Of a stretch of 16,469 nucleotides of DNA, positions 8,507 through 15,885 are shown piece after piece. The notes under the pieces were generated by a model, which was given only the letters and a program-made list of their open reading frames with translations, searched no databases and was not told the origin of the DNA. The stretch comes from Bacteroidetes bacterium UBA7662 (lineage in GTDB: Bacteria > Bacteroidota > Bacteroidia > UBA7662). Position 1 is the first letter of the stretch. The number at the start of each line of letters is the position of its first letter. The translations under genes and the position numbers were made by a program. The stretch is from NCBI GenBank assembly GCA_002483345.1, contig DLHS01000006.1, positions 1 to 16,469 on the forward strand, written 5' to 3'.

Positions 8507-9769
8507 TCAAGGAAGTCGGAAAATACGGATATTGTCGGGATAATACCGCCAGCTGCGGTTAGAGAATCCGCCTGTTTCAGCCCAGCGGACTATGTAGGGA
8601 TACCCCTGATTCAACTGAAAGCCTTCTTTAGCTACATGAAACGACTCCTCAAAAAATTCAATCCCCCATGGCAGGTTTTTGTAGGAGCGGTAAAACGCAT
8701 TCGGAAATGTAAAATTGGTCTGCCAGTTCCAGCGACGAATGGAAGCATCGCTGCCGGTGGAAAGATTCAGCAGATTAACTTGCCGGGTGGGCGGATAACC
8801 AAAAGCATGCACTTCAAAACTACGTTCATTGCTTTTGAAGAGAAAAAAATTCGGCCAGATAAAATTCCCGCCAATCTCTGAATTCCAGGTAAAAGTATAA
8901 TCAAACTCCTGTGGCGTGGCGGTTGGTCCTACCCCGTTGTTCTGGTATGGAGCCGTCATCCAGCTGTTGAAATTATTGAAAAAACGTACGGTATTATAAT
9001 CCTTCTCCAGGGTAGTATCTATGCCGCTGGTGAACAATATGGTCTGATCAAAGGCATAATCGAAGGTGGAGCCGGCAACCGTTCGCAGAAACTCAACGCC
9101 CAACCCGTATTCTCCGGTTAAACCATAGGCAAGCAACCTGAGCTTGCCCTTGCCATTCTTCAGGAAGTGATTTTTATCATAGCTCATCTCAAACTGATGA
9201 CCTAATACCACATCGTTAAAATCATAATCGCCATTGTCAGGCCAACCTTCGTCAAACAGTACATAATGCATCCCTGCGTGGGGAATCAGCAGTTTGATGG
9301 CCAGGTTGGGGTCGTTCGGATAATCATCCCAGGGATCCGGAATGGTATCGCCATCGCTGTCGGCCGCGGCATTCCAGATGGCCGTGGCGTTAGCGTCCAG
9401 GAAAAAATTGATGGTTGTATTATCCGCCGGAAAGTCAAGCGACTGTCCGGTTACCGGACTTTTGATACGAAGGGTGGGAATTTCGGCCGACAAACGCACA
9501 TTAAACACCGCCTTCCCCTCGCGGATCGGCTGCCGGTCGATGCGGCGGTCCCGGGTGTCCAATAAATCAAAATACTGACCAAAGCCTGTATCCAGGTTCA
9601 CAGTGATGATCAGGTTCCGGATAGATGACCAGGTAAAACTCTGAGGAACAGTCATCTCTTCAAAACGACGCTCCGCTACCGGTGCATCCTTTTTACAACC
9701 TGCGAGTGCCAGCAACAGCAGCAGGGCGGGCAGTAATAAACGGAATGGAAATCTATTCGTTGGATGCAT
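8507..9769 (-). CDS. LruC-domain (DUF4842-type) lipoprotein
   Basis: The 420-residue product has a lipoprotein signal peptide with lipobox LALAGC, placing the lipidated Cys at residue 25. KKD follows directly, a charged stretch like the lipoprotein export signals that carry Bacteroidota lipoproteins to the cell surface. A loop rich in Asp, DSDGDTIPDPWDDYPNDP (138-155), looks like a calcium-binding thrombospondin-3-type repeat. The LruC hallmark follows at 175-190 (GWPDNGDYDFNDVVLG), and the domain runs to the C-terminus, including FGYPP (323-327) and VAKEGFQLNQGYPYIV (379-394). LruC proteins are known from Leptospira and many Bacteroidota as outer-membrane or surface lipoproteins without an assigned biochemical activity. 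It has its own -7 promoter element and heads the three-gene set with the TPR protein. Confidence 0.92.
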   Translation of the reverse strand: MHPTNRFPFRLLLPALLLLLALAGCKKDAPVAERRFEEMTVPQSFTWSSIRNLIITVNLDTGFGQYFDLLDTRDRRIDRQPIREGKAVFNVRLSAEIPTLRIKSPVTGQSLDFPADNTTINFFLDANATAIWNAAADSDGDTIPDPWDDYPNDPNLAIKLLIPHAGMHYVLFDEGWPDNGDYDFNDVVLGHQFEMSYDKNHFLKNGKGKLRLLAYGLTGEYGLGVEFLRTVAGSTFDYAFDQTILFTSGIDTTLEKDYNTVRFFNNFNSWMTAPYQNNGVGPTATPQEFDYTFTWNSEIGGNFIWPNFFLFKSNERSFEVHAFGYPPTRQVNLLNLSTGSDASIRRWNWQTNFTFPNAFYRSYKNLPWGIEFFEESFHVAKEGFQLNQGYPYIVRWAETGGFSNRSWRYYPDNIRIFRLP

Positions 9770-9789
9770 GTATATTTAGGTCCTTGCAA

Positions 9790-9797
9790 CAAAAATA
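9790..9797 (-). promoter_or_regulatory. -7 promoter element of the LruC lipoprotein gene
   Basis: On the minus strand the octamer is TATTTTTG, an exact match to the Bacteroidota TAnnTTTG -7 element, 20 bp upstream of the ATG at 9769. The transcript leader would be about 10-15 nt. The nearest upstream TTG (9826-9824) is 26 nt away, longer than the usual spacing, so only the -7 element is convincing. Confidence 0.5.
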
Positions 9798-9860
9798 CCA
9801 CAATAAAAGATGCGCCGTAGCTGCAATCGTCGCACAATACACCTTTCTCACTATTCCCAG

Positions 9861-9880
9861 TATTGGAAGCTAATCCAATA
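9861..9880. repeat. Perfect 7-bp inverted repeat upstream of radA
   Basis: TATTGGA (9861-9867) and TCCAATA (9874-9880) are exact reverse complements separated by 6 nt, ending 22 bp before the radA start. It could be an operator for a dimeric regulator or a small hairpin in the radA leader. No T-run follows, so it is not an intrinsic terminator. It lies in the divergent gap between radA and the LruC gene. Confidence 0.5.
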
Positions 9881-9902
9881 ACGGGACAACAACTCCTTTA
9901 TT

Positions 9903-11273
9903 TTGGCTGCAAAAATCAAGATAAACTTCGTTTGCCAATCGTGTGGCACCCAATCTCCCAAATGGATCGGCAAATGTCCGGCCTGCGGGGAATGGAATAC
10001 TTATGTAGAAGAAATTGCTGCTTCCCCCGCGAAAACCGACAGCCGGACCTTTGGCGGGCAGTTGAACCGGCACCAGCCGGTGGCTGTACCCCTGTCAGAG
10101 GTAACCCCGCAATCGGGCCTCCGCTGGGAATGCCCCGACGGAGAACTGAACCGCGTGCTGGGCGGTGGCATTGTGCCCGGATCGCTGGTATTGCTGGGAG
10201 GCGAGCCCGGCATCGGTAAATCCACCCTGCTGCTTCAGGTGGCCTTGCAGATGCAGCTTTTTAAAGTATTATACATCTCCGGTGAAGAAAGTGAAGCCCA
10301 GGTACGCATGCGTGCCGACCGGCTGGGCCTGCCTCTGCAGCACTGTTACATACTGACCGAAACCGAGACCACGGCCATCTTCCGGCAGATACAACAGCTG
10401 CAGCCGCAGCTGATTATTGTCGATTCTATCCAGACCATCTTTTCCCCCCTCATCGAATCGGCCCCTGGCAGCGTTTCACAGATACGGCAGAGTGCCGGAG
10501 AATTCATGCGTTTTGCCAAAGACAACCAGGTTCCTGTGTTTCTGGTCGGCCATATCACCAAAGACGGCAGCCTGGCAGGCCCCAAAGTGCTGGAGCACCT
10601 GGTAGATACGGTTTTGCAGTTCGAGGGCGACCGCCACCATCAGTACCGCATTGTGCGTACCCTCAAAAACCGCTTTGGTTCCACCAGTGAACTGGCCATT
10701 TACGAGATGCAGGGGGCCGGTCTGCGGGAAGTCAGTAATCCAAACGAACTGCTGCTGACCCGCCAGATGGCACAGTCGAGCGGTGTCGCCATCGGCTCTA
10801 CGATTGAAGGCAACCGTTCACTTTTTTGCGAAATACAATCACTGGTGAGTGCTGCCGCCTACGGCACTCCTCAGCGCTCGGCCACCGGCTACGACGCCAA
10901 ACGCCTGAATATGCTGCTCGCAGTGCTCGAAAAACGCTGCGGCTACCGCATGGGCAGTCAGGATGTTTTCCTGAACATCGCAGGTGGTTTGCGCGTAGAA
11001 GATCCCAGCATCGACCTGGCCGTGTGCGTATCGATGGCCAGTTCGTTCAACGACCAGTCGCTATCGGAAGACGCCGTTTTTGCCGGCGAGATCGGCCTGG
11101 GCGGAGAAATCAGGCCGGTTACCCGGGTAGAGGCCCGTATTGCCGAAGCAGCCCGGCTCGGCTTCCGCCGCTTTTATTTATCGTCCTTTAACAACCTCTC
11201 CCAGCTTAAAAAACCCGGAATTGAGCTCGTGTCCGTCAACCGGCTCGATGAATTGATCAGCCGGCTTTTTTGA
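9903..11273 (+). CDS. radA: DNA repair protein RadA (branch migration helicase), TTG start
   Basis: RadA is a RecA-related ATPase that drives branch migration of recombination intermediates during DNA repair. The 456-residue product has all family parts. A four-cysteine zinc finger lies at C11/C14 and C25/C28 (CQSCG, CPACGEW). Walker A is GGEPGIGKST at 99-108, and Walker B is LIIVDSIQT at 170-178 with D174. The RadA-specific KNRFGS motif is at 255-260, and a Lon-protease-like domain without proteolytic function fills the C-terminus (AYGTPQRSATGYD onward, with AGGLRVEDPSIDLAV). The length is typical. The frame has no ATG or GTG at the expected place. An in-frame TAA at 9879-9881 limits the upstream side, and a TTG at 9903 gives MAAKIKINFVCQSCG, the normal RadA N-terminus. 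It heads the five-gene plus-strand unit. Confidence 0.96.
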   Translation: MAAKIKINFVCQSCGTQSPKWIGKCPACGEWNTYVEEIAASPAKTDSRTFGGQLNRHQPVAVPLSEVTPQSGLRWECPDGELNRVLGGGIVPGSLVLLGGEPGIGKSTLLLQVALQMQLFKVLYISGEESEAQVRMRADRLGLPLQHCYILTETETTAIFRQIQQLQPQLIIVDSIQTIFSPLIESAPGSVSQIRQSAGEFMRFAKDNQVPVFLVGHITKDGSLAGPKVLEHLVDTVLQFEGDRHHQYRIVRTLKNRFGSTSELAIYEMQGAGLREVSNPNELLLTRQMAQSSGVAIGSTIEGNRSLFCEIQSLVSAAAYGTPQRSATGYDAKRLNMLLAVLEKRCGYRMGSQDVFLNIAGGLRVEDPSIDLAVCVSMASSFNDQSLSEDAVFAGEIGLGGEIRPVTRVEARIAEAARLGFRRFYLSSFNNLSQLKKPGIELVSVNRLDELISRLF

Positions 11274-11301
11274 TGCCTCCAAAAAAACGACCTTTGCCTC
11301 A

Positions 11302-12510
11302 ATGCGCGTACATCCCGCTTTCCTGAAACCCGAACGAGCCATACTGGTAGGCTTGATAACCGCCGCCCAGCCCCAGGCCAAAGCGGAAGAATACCTCGCG
11401 GAACTGGCTTTTCTGGCCGAAACCGCCGGTGCTGTCACCGAAAAGATGTTCTACCAGCGCCTCGACCGACCCGAACCCCGCACCTATGTGGGTAGCGGCA
11501 AACTACACGAGCTGGTGCAGTATGTCAAAGAACACGAGATCGACCTCGTAATATTCGACGATGAACTCAATGCCGCACAGTTCCGCAACATCGAAAAAGA
11601 GTTTAACCCTGATCCGCTGAAAGCAGATGTGAAAGTGCTCGACCGGTCGACCCTCATACTCGACATCTTCGCCTCCCGTGCCCAGAGCGCCCAGGCTAAA
11701 ACCCAGGTGGAGCTGGCTCAGCACGAATACCTCCTGCCCCGGCTGACGCGGATGTGGACCCACCTTTCGAAACAAAAAGGCGGTATCGGCATGAAAGGCC
11801 CCGGTGAAAAGGAGATTGAAACCGACCGCCGGATTATCCGCGACAGGATTATACTGCTGAAAGAAAAACTCAAACTCATCGACCGGCAGAATGCCACCCA
11901 GCGTAAAAACAGAGGCAAACAAATCAGGGTGGCCCTGGTAGGTTACACCAATGTGGGTAAATCGACCCTCATGAACCTCCTCAGCAAAAGCGAGCTGTTT
12001 GCCGAAAACAAACTTTTCGCCACCCTTGATGCCACCGTCCGCAAAGTGGTGATTCAAAATGTACCCTTTCTGCTCAGCGATACCGTCGGTTTTATCCGGA
12101 AACTCCCCCACCATCTGGTAGAATCGTTCAAATCGACCCTCGACGAGGTGCGCGAAGCCGATATACTGCTGCATGTCGTGGATGTATCGCATGCCAATTA
12201 CGAAGAGCAGATGGAAGTTGTTCTGTCGACTTTGAAAGACATCGGTGCCATCGACAAACCCATACTCACTGTTTTTAACAAAGTAGACCAGCTCATGGCA
12301 GAGCGCGTGCAGCATCACGACGATGTGGAATACCTCGAAAGTCATCCAGACCTGCCTACACTTGAAAAAAGTTGGATAGCGAGAAGTAAACCCTGTATTT
12401 TTATCTCAGCTATCGACAAAACCAATATTGATCAGCTCAAAGAAGAAGTGAGTCAGGTTGTCAAAAAAACCTGGTTCGAGCGTTATCCTTACAGTCACGA
12501 TTTTTTTTAA
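11302..12510 (+). CDS. hflX: GTPase HflX
   Basis: HflX is a ribosome-binding GTPase that splits stalled or hibernating 70S ribosomes under stress. The 402-residue product shows the HflX N-terminal domain with YVGSGKLHEL (62-71), DVKVLDRSTLILDIFASRA (109-127) and the KGGIGMKGPGEKEIETDRR linker (159-177). The G domain follows: G1 GYTNVGKST (214-222), G3 DTVGF (260-264), G4 NKVD (326-329) and G5 SA (369-370). The length is close to typical bacterial HflX. The start is the ATG at 11302, 28 bp after radA; a nearer ATG at 11273 is out of frame. The next gene begins 4 bp after the stop, so it sits in the middle of the operon. The pairing with radA suggests shared stress expression, but that is inference. 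Confidence 0.96.
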   Translation: MRVHPAFLKPERAILVGLITAAQPQAKAEEYLAELAFLAETAGAVTEKMFYQRLDRPEPRTYVGSGKLHELVQYVKEHEIDLVIFDDELNAAQFRNIEKEFNPDPLKADVKVLDRSTLILDIFASRAQSAQAKTQVELAQHEYLLPRLTRMWTHLSKQKGGIGMKGPGEKEIETDRRIIRDRIILLKEKLKLIDRQNATQRKNRGKQIRVALVGYTNVGKSTLMNLLSKSELFAENKLFATLDATVRKVVIQNVPFLLSDTVGFIRKLPHHLVESFKSTLDEVREADILLHVVDVSHANYEEQMEVVLSTLKDIGAIDKPILTVFNKVDQLMAERVQHHDDVEYLESHPDLPTLEKSWIARSKPCIFISAIDKTNIDQLKEEVSQVVKKTWFERYPYSHDFF

Positions 12511-12514
12511 AGCC

Positions 12515-13477
12515 ATGAACAGACTCCTTTCCTTTTCCCTCTTTGCCCTGTTACTCACCGCCTGTGTGGCACAAAAAGACCACGACATGGTGGTTGCCGA
12601 CCGCAAACGACTTGAAGTTGAAAACAAAGACCAGCAGTCGAAAATCGAGCAGTTGAGTGGCCGGGTAGATGCACTCGACCTGGAAACCACCACCCTGCAA
12701 CGCGAACTGGCTGGTTTGAAAAATGACACCACCACCCTCGGCAATGAAATCCGCAGGGGCCTGGACCGGATTACCCAGCTCAACAGCCTGATCAACGACC
12801 TGGTAGCCACCAACGAAACCATCTCCAACAACAGCATGGCCGAAAACGCCCGGCTGGCCCGCGACCTCAAACAAAACGAGTTACTGGTGAAGAAAAAAGA
12901 GGCGGAACTGGAAGTACTGGCCAAATCGCTGGCTGCTACCCAGAAAGACCTCGAAGCCCGTGAAAAAAAGGTAAAAGAGCTACAGGCCACGCTGAGCCGC
13001 AAGGATTCGGTGGTAAATGCCCTGCAAAAAGTGGTTGCCAATGCCCTGCTGGGCTTCCAGAACAGTGGTCTGACGGTGGTGCAGAAAAACGGCAAAGTAT
13101 ATGTATCCCTGTCGGAACAGTTGTTGTTCGGCACCGGCAGTGCCACCGTGGATCCCCGTGGAAAACAGGCCATCCAGGAGTTAGGCAAGGTGCTTGAAGC
13201 CAATCCTGAAATCAGCATACTGGTAGAAGGTCATACCGACGACCAGGGCTCTGATGAAATCAACTGGGACCTGAGCGTTCGCCGGGCTACCAGCATCGTT
13301 AAAATACTGGCCGAGGGCGGCAAACTTGATCCTGCACGGCTCACCGCTGCCGGGCGTGGTAAACACATGCCGATAGATCCTGCCAAAACCGCAGAGGCCC
13401 GCAAGAAAAACCGGCGCACCGAAATCATCCTCACCCCCAAACTCGACGACCTGTTCCGCATCATAGAAGCCAACTGA
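12515..13477 (+). CDS. OmpA-family lipoprotein with long coiled coil
   Basis: The product has 320 residues counted from the ATG at 12515, 4 bp after hflX. The frame stays open upstream into hflX, but only this start gives a proper lipoprotein signal, MNRLLSFSLFALLLTAC, with the lipidated Cys at 17. Residues about 28-175 are rich in Lys, Glu, Leu and Gln with heptad character and probably form a long coiled coil that reaches into the periplasm. The C-terminal part (about 195-308) is an OmpA/Pal-type peptidoglycan-binding domain: LLFGTGSATVDPRGKQAI, EGHTDDQGS (238-246), NWDLSVRRA (250-258), TAAGRGKHMPI (277-287) and NRRTEI (299-304). It would tether the outer membrane to the cell wall. It resembles Pal and YiaD-like proteins, but the long coiled coil is unlike Pal. 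The next gene, for peptidoglycan recycling, starts 2 bp after the stop. Confidence 0.93.
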   Translation: MNRLLSFSLFALLLTACVAQKDHDMVVADRKRLEVENKDQQSKIEQLSGRVDALDLETTTLQRELAGLKNDTTTLGNEIRRGLDRITQLNSLINDLVATNETISNNSMAENARLARDLKQNELLVKKKEAELEVLAKSLAATQKDLEAREKKVKELQATLSRKDSVVNALQKVVANALLGFQNSGLTVVQKNGKVYVSLSEQLLFGTGSATVDPRGKQAIQELGKVLEANPEISILVEGHTDDQGSDEINWDLSVRRATSIVKILAEGGKLDPARLTAAGRGKHMPIDPAKTAEARKKNRRTEIILTPKLDDLFRIIEAN

Positions 13478-13479
13478 GG

Positions 13480-14553
13480 GTGGAACAGCGTGCTATTGTA
13501 CTGGGCCTGATGTCGGGCAGCTCGCTCGACGGGCTGGATCTGGCACTCGCCCGCTTCACCGAAACCCGGGAAGGCTGGCAATATGACCTGCTGGGCCAGG
13601 AAACGGTGGCCTATGAAAATACGCTGCGTGAGCGGCTGGCCTCCGCCTATCAGGCTCCTTTGGCTGAAATACTTGACCTGGATGTTTATCTGGGCAGATT
13701 TTTCGGTCAGTGTAGCCTCGATTTTATCAGTCGCCACAAAACGAAACCCGGCCTGATTGCCAGTCATGGCCATACCCTTTTCCACCAGCCTGCTTTGGGT
13801 TACACCCAGCAACTCGGACACCCCACCCACATAGCGGCAGCTACCGGCCTGGCCGTGGCAGCTGATTTCAGGAGTATGGATGTAGCCCTGGGAGGTCAGG
13901 GAGCTCCGCTGGTGCCCCTCGGCGACCGGCTGTTGTTTCCGCAACATGCAGTTTGCCTGAATCTGGGTGGCATTGCCAATCTCTCTTTTGAAGAGCAGGG
14001 AAAACGGGTGGCCTGGGATGTAGCCTGTTGCAACATGGTTTTCGACCGGCTGGCGCAGCAAACGGGCAAAAATTACGATGACGAGGGCAAAATAGCCACT
14101 TCCGGCCAGGTTTCGGCAACGCTGGTAGCCGGTTTGAACGCCCTCTCCTACTACCAGCTGCCACCACCCAAAAGCCTGGGCCGGGAGTATTTCGAGTCGC
14201 ATGTCTGGCCGCTGCTTGAAAAATCGGACCTGTCGGTACCCGATAAAATGGCCAGTTATGCCCGGCACCTCAGCGATCAGCTGAAAAACATACTATTACA
14301 ACATGGCCTGAAAGGTTCGATGCTGGTCACCGGCGGCGGTGCCTTCAACCGTCACCTCATCCGGATGTTCCGGGTGGAGCTGCCGGTATCGGTGGAAGTG
14401 CCTGAACCGGCGCTCATCAACCAGAAAGAAGCCCTCATATTTGCTTTTCTGGGCCATTTGCGCCAATTGGGCCGCATCAATGTATTAAGCTCCGTGACCG
14501 GCAGTCGCTGCGATCATGTGGGCGGTCACCTTTATTTTCCTCCCGCATGCTGA
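13480..14553 (+). CDS. anmK: Anhydro-N-acetylmuramic acid kinase, GTG start
   Basis: AnmK is a cytoplasmic enzyme that hydrolyses and phosphorylates 1,6-anhydro-MurNAc to MurNAc-6-phosphate during recycling of peptidoglycan fragments. The 357-residue product shows the family motifs GLMSGSSLDGLD (9-20), SHGHTLFHQP (95-104), DFRSMDVALGGQGAPLVP (129-146), NLGGIANLS (161-169) and VTGGGAFN near the C-terminus. The segment that in many AnmK proteins reads DTGPxN is DVACCN here (180-185); its Asp180 aligns with the catalytic Asp. The GTG at 13480 gives MEQRAIVLGLMSGSS, the expected N-terminus, and the next ATG would remove part of the first motif. The gene starts 2 bp after the OmpA-like stop and overlaps the next start by 7 bp (ATGCTGA), so translation is probably coupled on both sides. 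Confidence 0.93.
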   Translation: MEQRAIVLGLMSGSSLDGLDLALARFTETREGWQYDLLGQETVAYENTLRERLASAYQAPLAEILDLDVYLGRFFGQCSLDFISRHKTKPGLIASHGHTLFHQPALGYTQQLGHPTHIAAATGLAVAADFRSMDVALGGQGAPLVPLGDRLLFPQHAVCLNLGGIANLSFEEQGKRVAWDVACCNMVFDRLAQQTGKNYDDEGKIATSGQVSATLVAGLNALSYYQLPPPKSLGREYFESHVWPLLEKSDLSVPDKMASYARHLSDQLKNILLQHGLKGSMLVTGGGAFNRHLIRMFRVELPVSVEVPEPALINQKEALIFAFLGHLRQLGRINVLSSVTGSRCDHVGGHLYFPPAC

Positions 14554-15542
14554 TATTGGTAACCGGCGCGACCGGCTTTTTAGGGACACATCTGCTGCAA
14601 ACCCTGGTCGATGCCGGGCATCAGGTCAGGGGATTGTACCGCAGCGAACAGAAACGCGCCCAGAACCCTTTGCTCACACCCGCCCTGGTGGCTGCTGTGG
14701 ATTGGATACAAGGCGATTTATTCGACCTGGTTTCGTTGGAAAAAGCCATGCAGGGTGTCGACCGCGTATACCATACTGCCGCGCTCGTCAGTTTTTTGCC
14801 TGGTGAGCGGGATGCACTCTACCGCACCAATGTGTACGGCACCGCCGAAGTGGTCAATTGCTGCCTGAACCTCGGTGTTCCGAGGCTGGTGTATGTAAGT
14901 TCTATTGCCGCGCTGGGTCGCGACCCCCTCGAACCCCGGGTGACAGAAGACAGTCCCTGGAAAGACGGGCCCCATAACTCTGCCTATTCCATTTCGAAGT
15001 TCCGTGCCGAAAACGAAGTATGGCGCGGCATGCAGGAAGGGCTGGAAGTGGTAGTGGTAAATCCGTCGGTGATTTTAGGCCCCGGCGACTGGACGGAGGG
15101 CAGCAACCGTCTTTTCCGGACCGTTTATAAAGGACTGAAATTTTACAGTCCTGGTCAGACCGGTTTTGTAGATGTCAGAGATGTAGCGGCAGCCATGTTA
15201 TTGCTTGACCGCCGTGATTTTACCGGCAGGCGTTATCTGTTGAATGCCGGGAACTGGCCTTACCGGCAGTTATTCGAAAAGATAGCCACTGCTTTCGGAG
15301 TCAGCGCACCCGTTTGGGCGCCACCCCGCTGGTTGAGTGAACTGGGTTGGCGGGTGTTGGGTATGGTAAGTTTGTTCCGTGGAAAAGCACCTTTTATTAC
15401 CCGGGAAACGGTCCGTTCGGCCTATAACAGCTTTCATTACGACGGCAGCCGCATCAGCAGGGAGACTGGTTTTGTTTACCGGGAACTGGATCAGACCATC
15501 GCTGAAAGTTGCGCCTTTATGAAAAAGGAGCTGGCAGACTAA
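14547..15542 (+). CDS. NAD(P)-dependent epimerase/reductase (extended SDR)
   Basis: The 331-residue protein belongs to the extended short-chain dehydrogenase/reductase family. Residues 6-13 form the nucleotide-binding TGATGFLG loop, VYHTAAL (74-80) is the NNAA-type region, SSI (118-120) supplies the Ser, and YSISK (147-151) carries the catalytic Tyr147 and Lys151. NPSVILGPGD near 172-180 is typical of the dihydroflavonol-4-reductase-like branch. The substrate is not determinable; candidates are sugar nucleotides or carbonyl compounds. The start codon overlaps the anmK stop by 7 bp. It is the last gene of the five-gene unit. Its stop is followed by only a weak hairpin (15544-15560) with no T-run. 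Confidence 0.92.
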   Translation: MLILVTGATGFLGTHLLQTLVDAGHQVRGLYRSEQKRAQNPLLTPALVAAVDWIQGDLFDLVSLEKAMQGVDRVYHTAALVSFLPGERDALYRTNVYGTAEVVNCCLNLGVPRLVYVSSIAALGRDPLEPRVTEDSPWKDGPHNSAYSISKFRAENEVWRGMQEGLEVVVVNPSVILGPGDWTEGSNRLFRTVYKGLKFYSPGQTGFVDVRDVAAAMLLLDRRDFTGRRYLLNAGNWPYRQLFEKIATAFGVSAPVWAPPRWLSELGWRVLGMVSLFRGKAPFITRETVRSAYNSFHYDGSRISRETGFVYRELDQTIAESCAFMKKELAD

Positions 15543-15560
15543 GTTCAGGGAACGGCTGAA

Positions 15561-15683
15561 TTAATCGAGCACTTGTTTTCCGAGCAGGTAAAATACCACC
15601 AGCCAGCCGATTCCTTTCAGCAGAAAAAACAGGAAACCTGCTATTCCAAAGCGTTTAAGCCATACTTTCCAGCGTGTATTCAC
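15561..15683 (-). CDS. Small membrane protein, 40 residues, GTG start
   Basis: A short open frame on the minus strand fills an otherwise gene-free gap. It starts at a GTG (15683) and ends with TAA (15563-15561). The N-terminus is basic and aromatic (MNTRWKVWLKRFG), followed by a hydrophobic stretch of about 22 residues rich in Phe, Leu, Val and Trp (IAGFLFFLLKGIGWLVVFYLL) with one central Lys, and a short polar tail (GKQVLD). A GGACAG sequence lies directly before the GTG, and an in-frame stop 11-12 codons upstream limits any longer version. The KRFG-hydrophobic-LLKG pattern resembles small single-span proteins I recall from other Bacteroidota, often unannotated. It is convergent with the epimerase gene, with stops 18 bp apart. 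The function is unknown. Confidence 0.6.
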   Translation of the reverse strand: MNTRWKVWLKRFGIAGFLFFLLKGIGWLVVFYLLGKQVLD

Positions 15684-15855
15684 CTGTCCAAAATCCGCAC
15701 TAAAGGTGAGTTTTCAAAGGATTTCAATGTTAAATTTTTTATCAAACTAATGATATTATAATTTTTATTATTCTGTATATCAGTTATTTACAATAATCAA
15801 AAAAACTTAACATACCAAACAAGGCTATTCGGGTAACATTCTCTTCATATTTAGG
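15684..15855. other. AT-rich intergenic region between divergent genes
   Basis: About 170 bp separates the start of the small membrane protein from the promoter of the repeat protein. It is strongly AT-rich, holds a short inverted repeat TTATT-tac-AATAA (15784-15796), and shows no other open frame that I trust. On the minus strand a TAGTTTG (15749-15743) is one base short of a -7 element for the small gene. I see no RNA gene here. Confidence 0.5.
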
Positions 15856-15863
15856 TAACTTTG
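15856..15863 (+). promoter_or_regulatory. -7 promoter element of the MORN/YwqK-like gene
   Basis: TAACTTTG is an exact match to the Bacteroidota TAnnTTTG -7 element, 22 bp before the ATG at 15886, which implies a leader of about 15 nt. I see no clear TTG at the -33 distance; the region there reads GGGTAACATT. Confidence 0.55.
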
Positions 15864-15885
15864 ACTTAACATAAATGCCTGAGTC

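Noticed and set aside
11503..12345. A 280-codon open frame on the minus strand opposite hflX
   Set aside because: It lies wholly inside a certain hflX gene, has no recognisable motif and is explained by the codon bias of the opposite strand.
12406..13218. A 270-codon Ser/Arg/Phe-rich frame opposite the OmpA-like gene
   Set aside because: The composition is that of an antisense copy of a Lys/Glu-rich coiled coil, not of a real protein.
13231..14268. A 345-codon open frame on the minus strand opposite anmK and the OmpA-like gene
   Set aside because: It spans the junction of two confidently assigned genes and shows no domain or plausible start context; it is a shadow frame.
15544..15560. Hairpin TTCAG/CTGAA after the epimerase gene as a terminator
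   Set aside because: The stem is only 5 bp with a 7-nt loop and no T-run follows.
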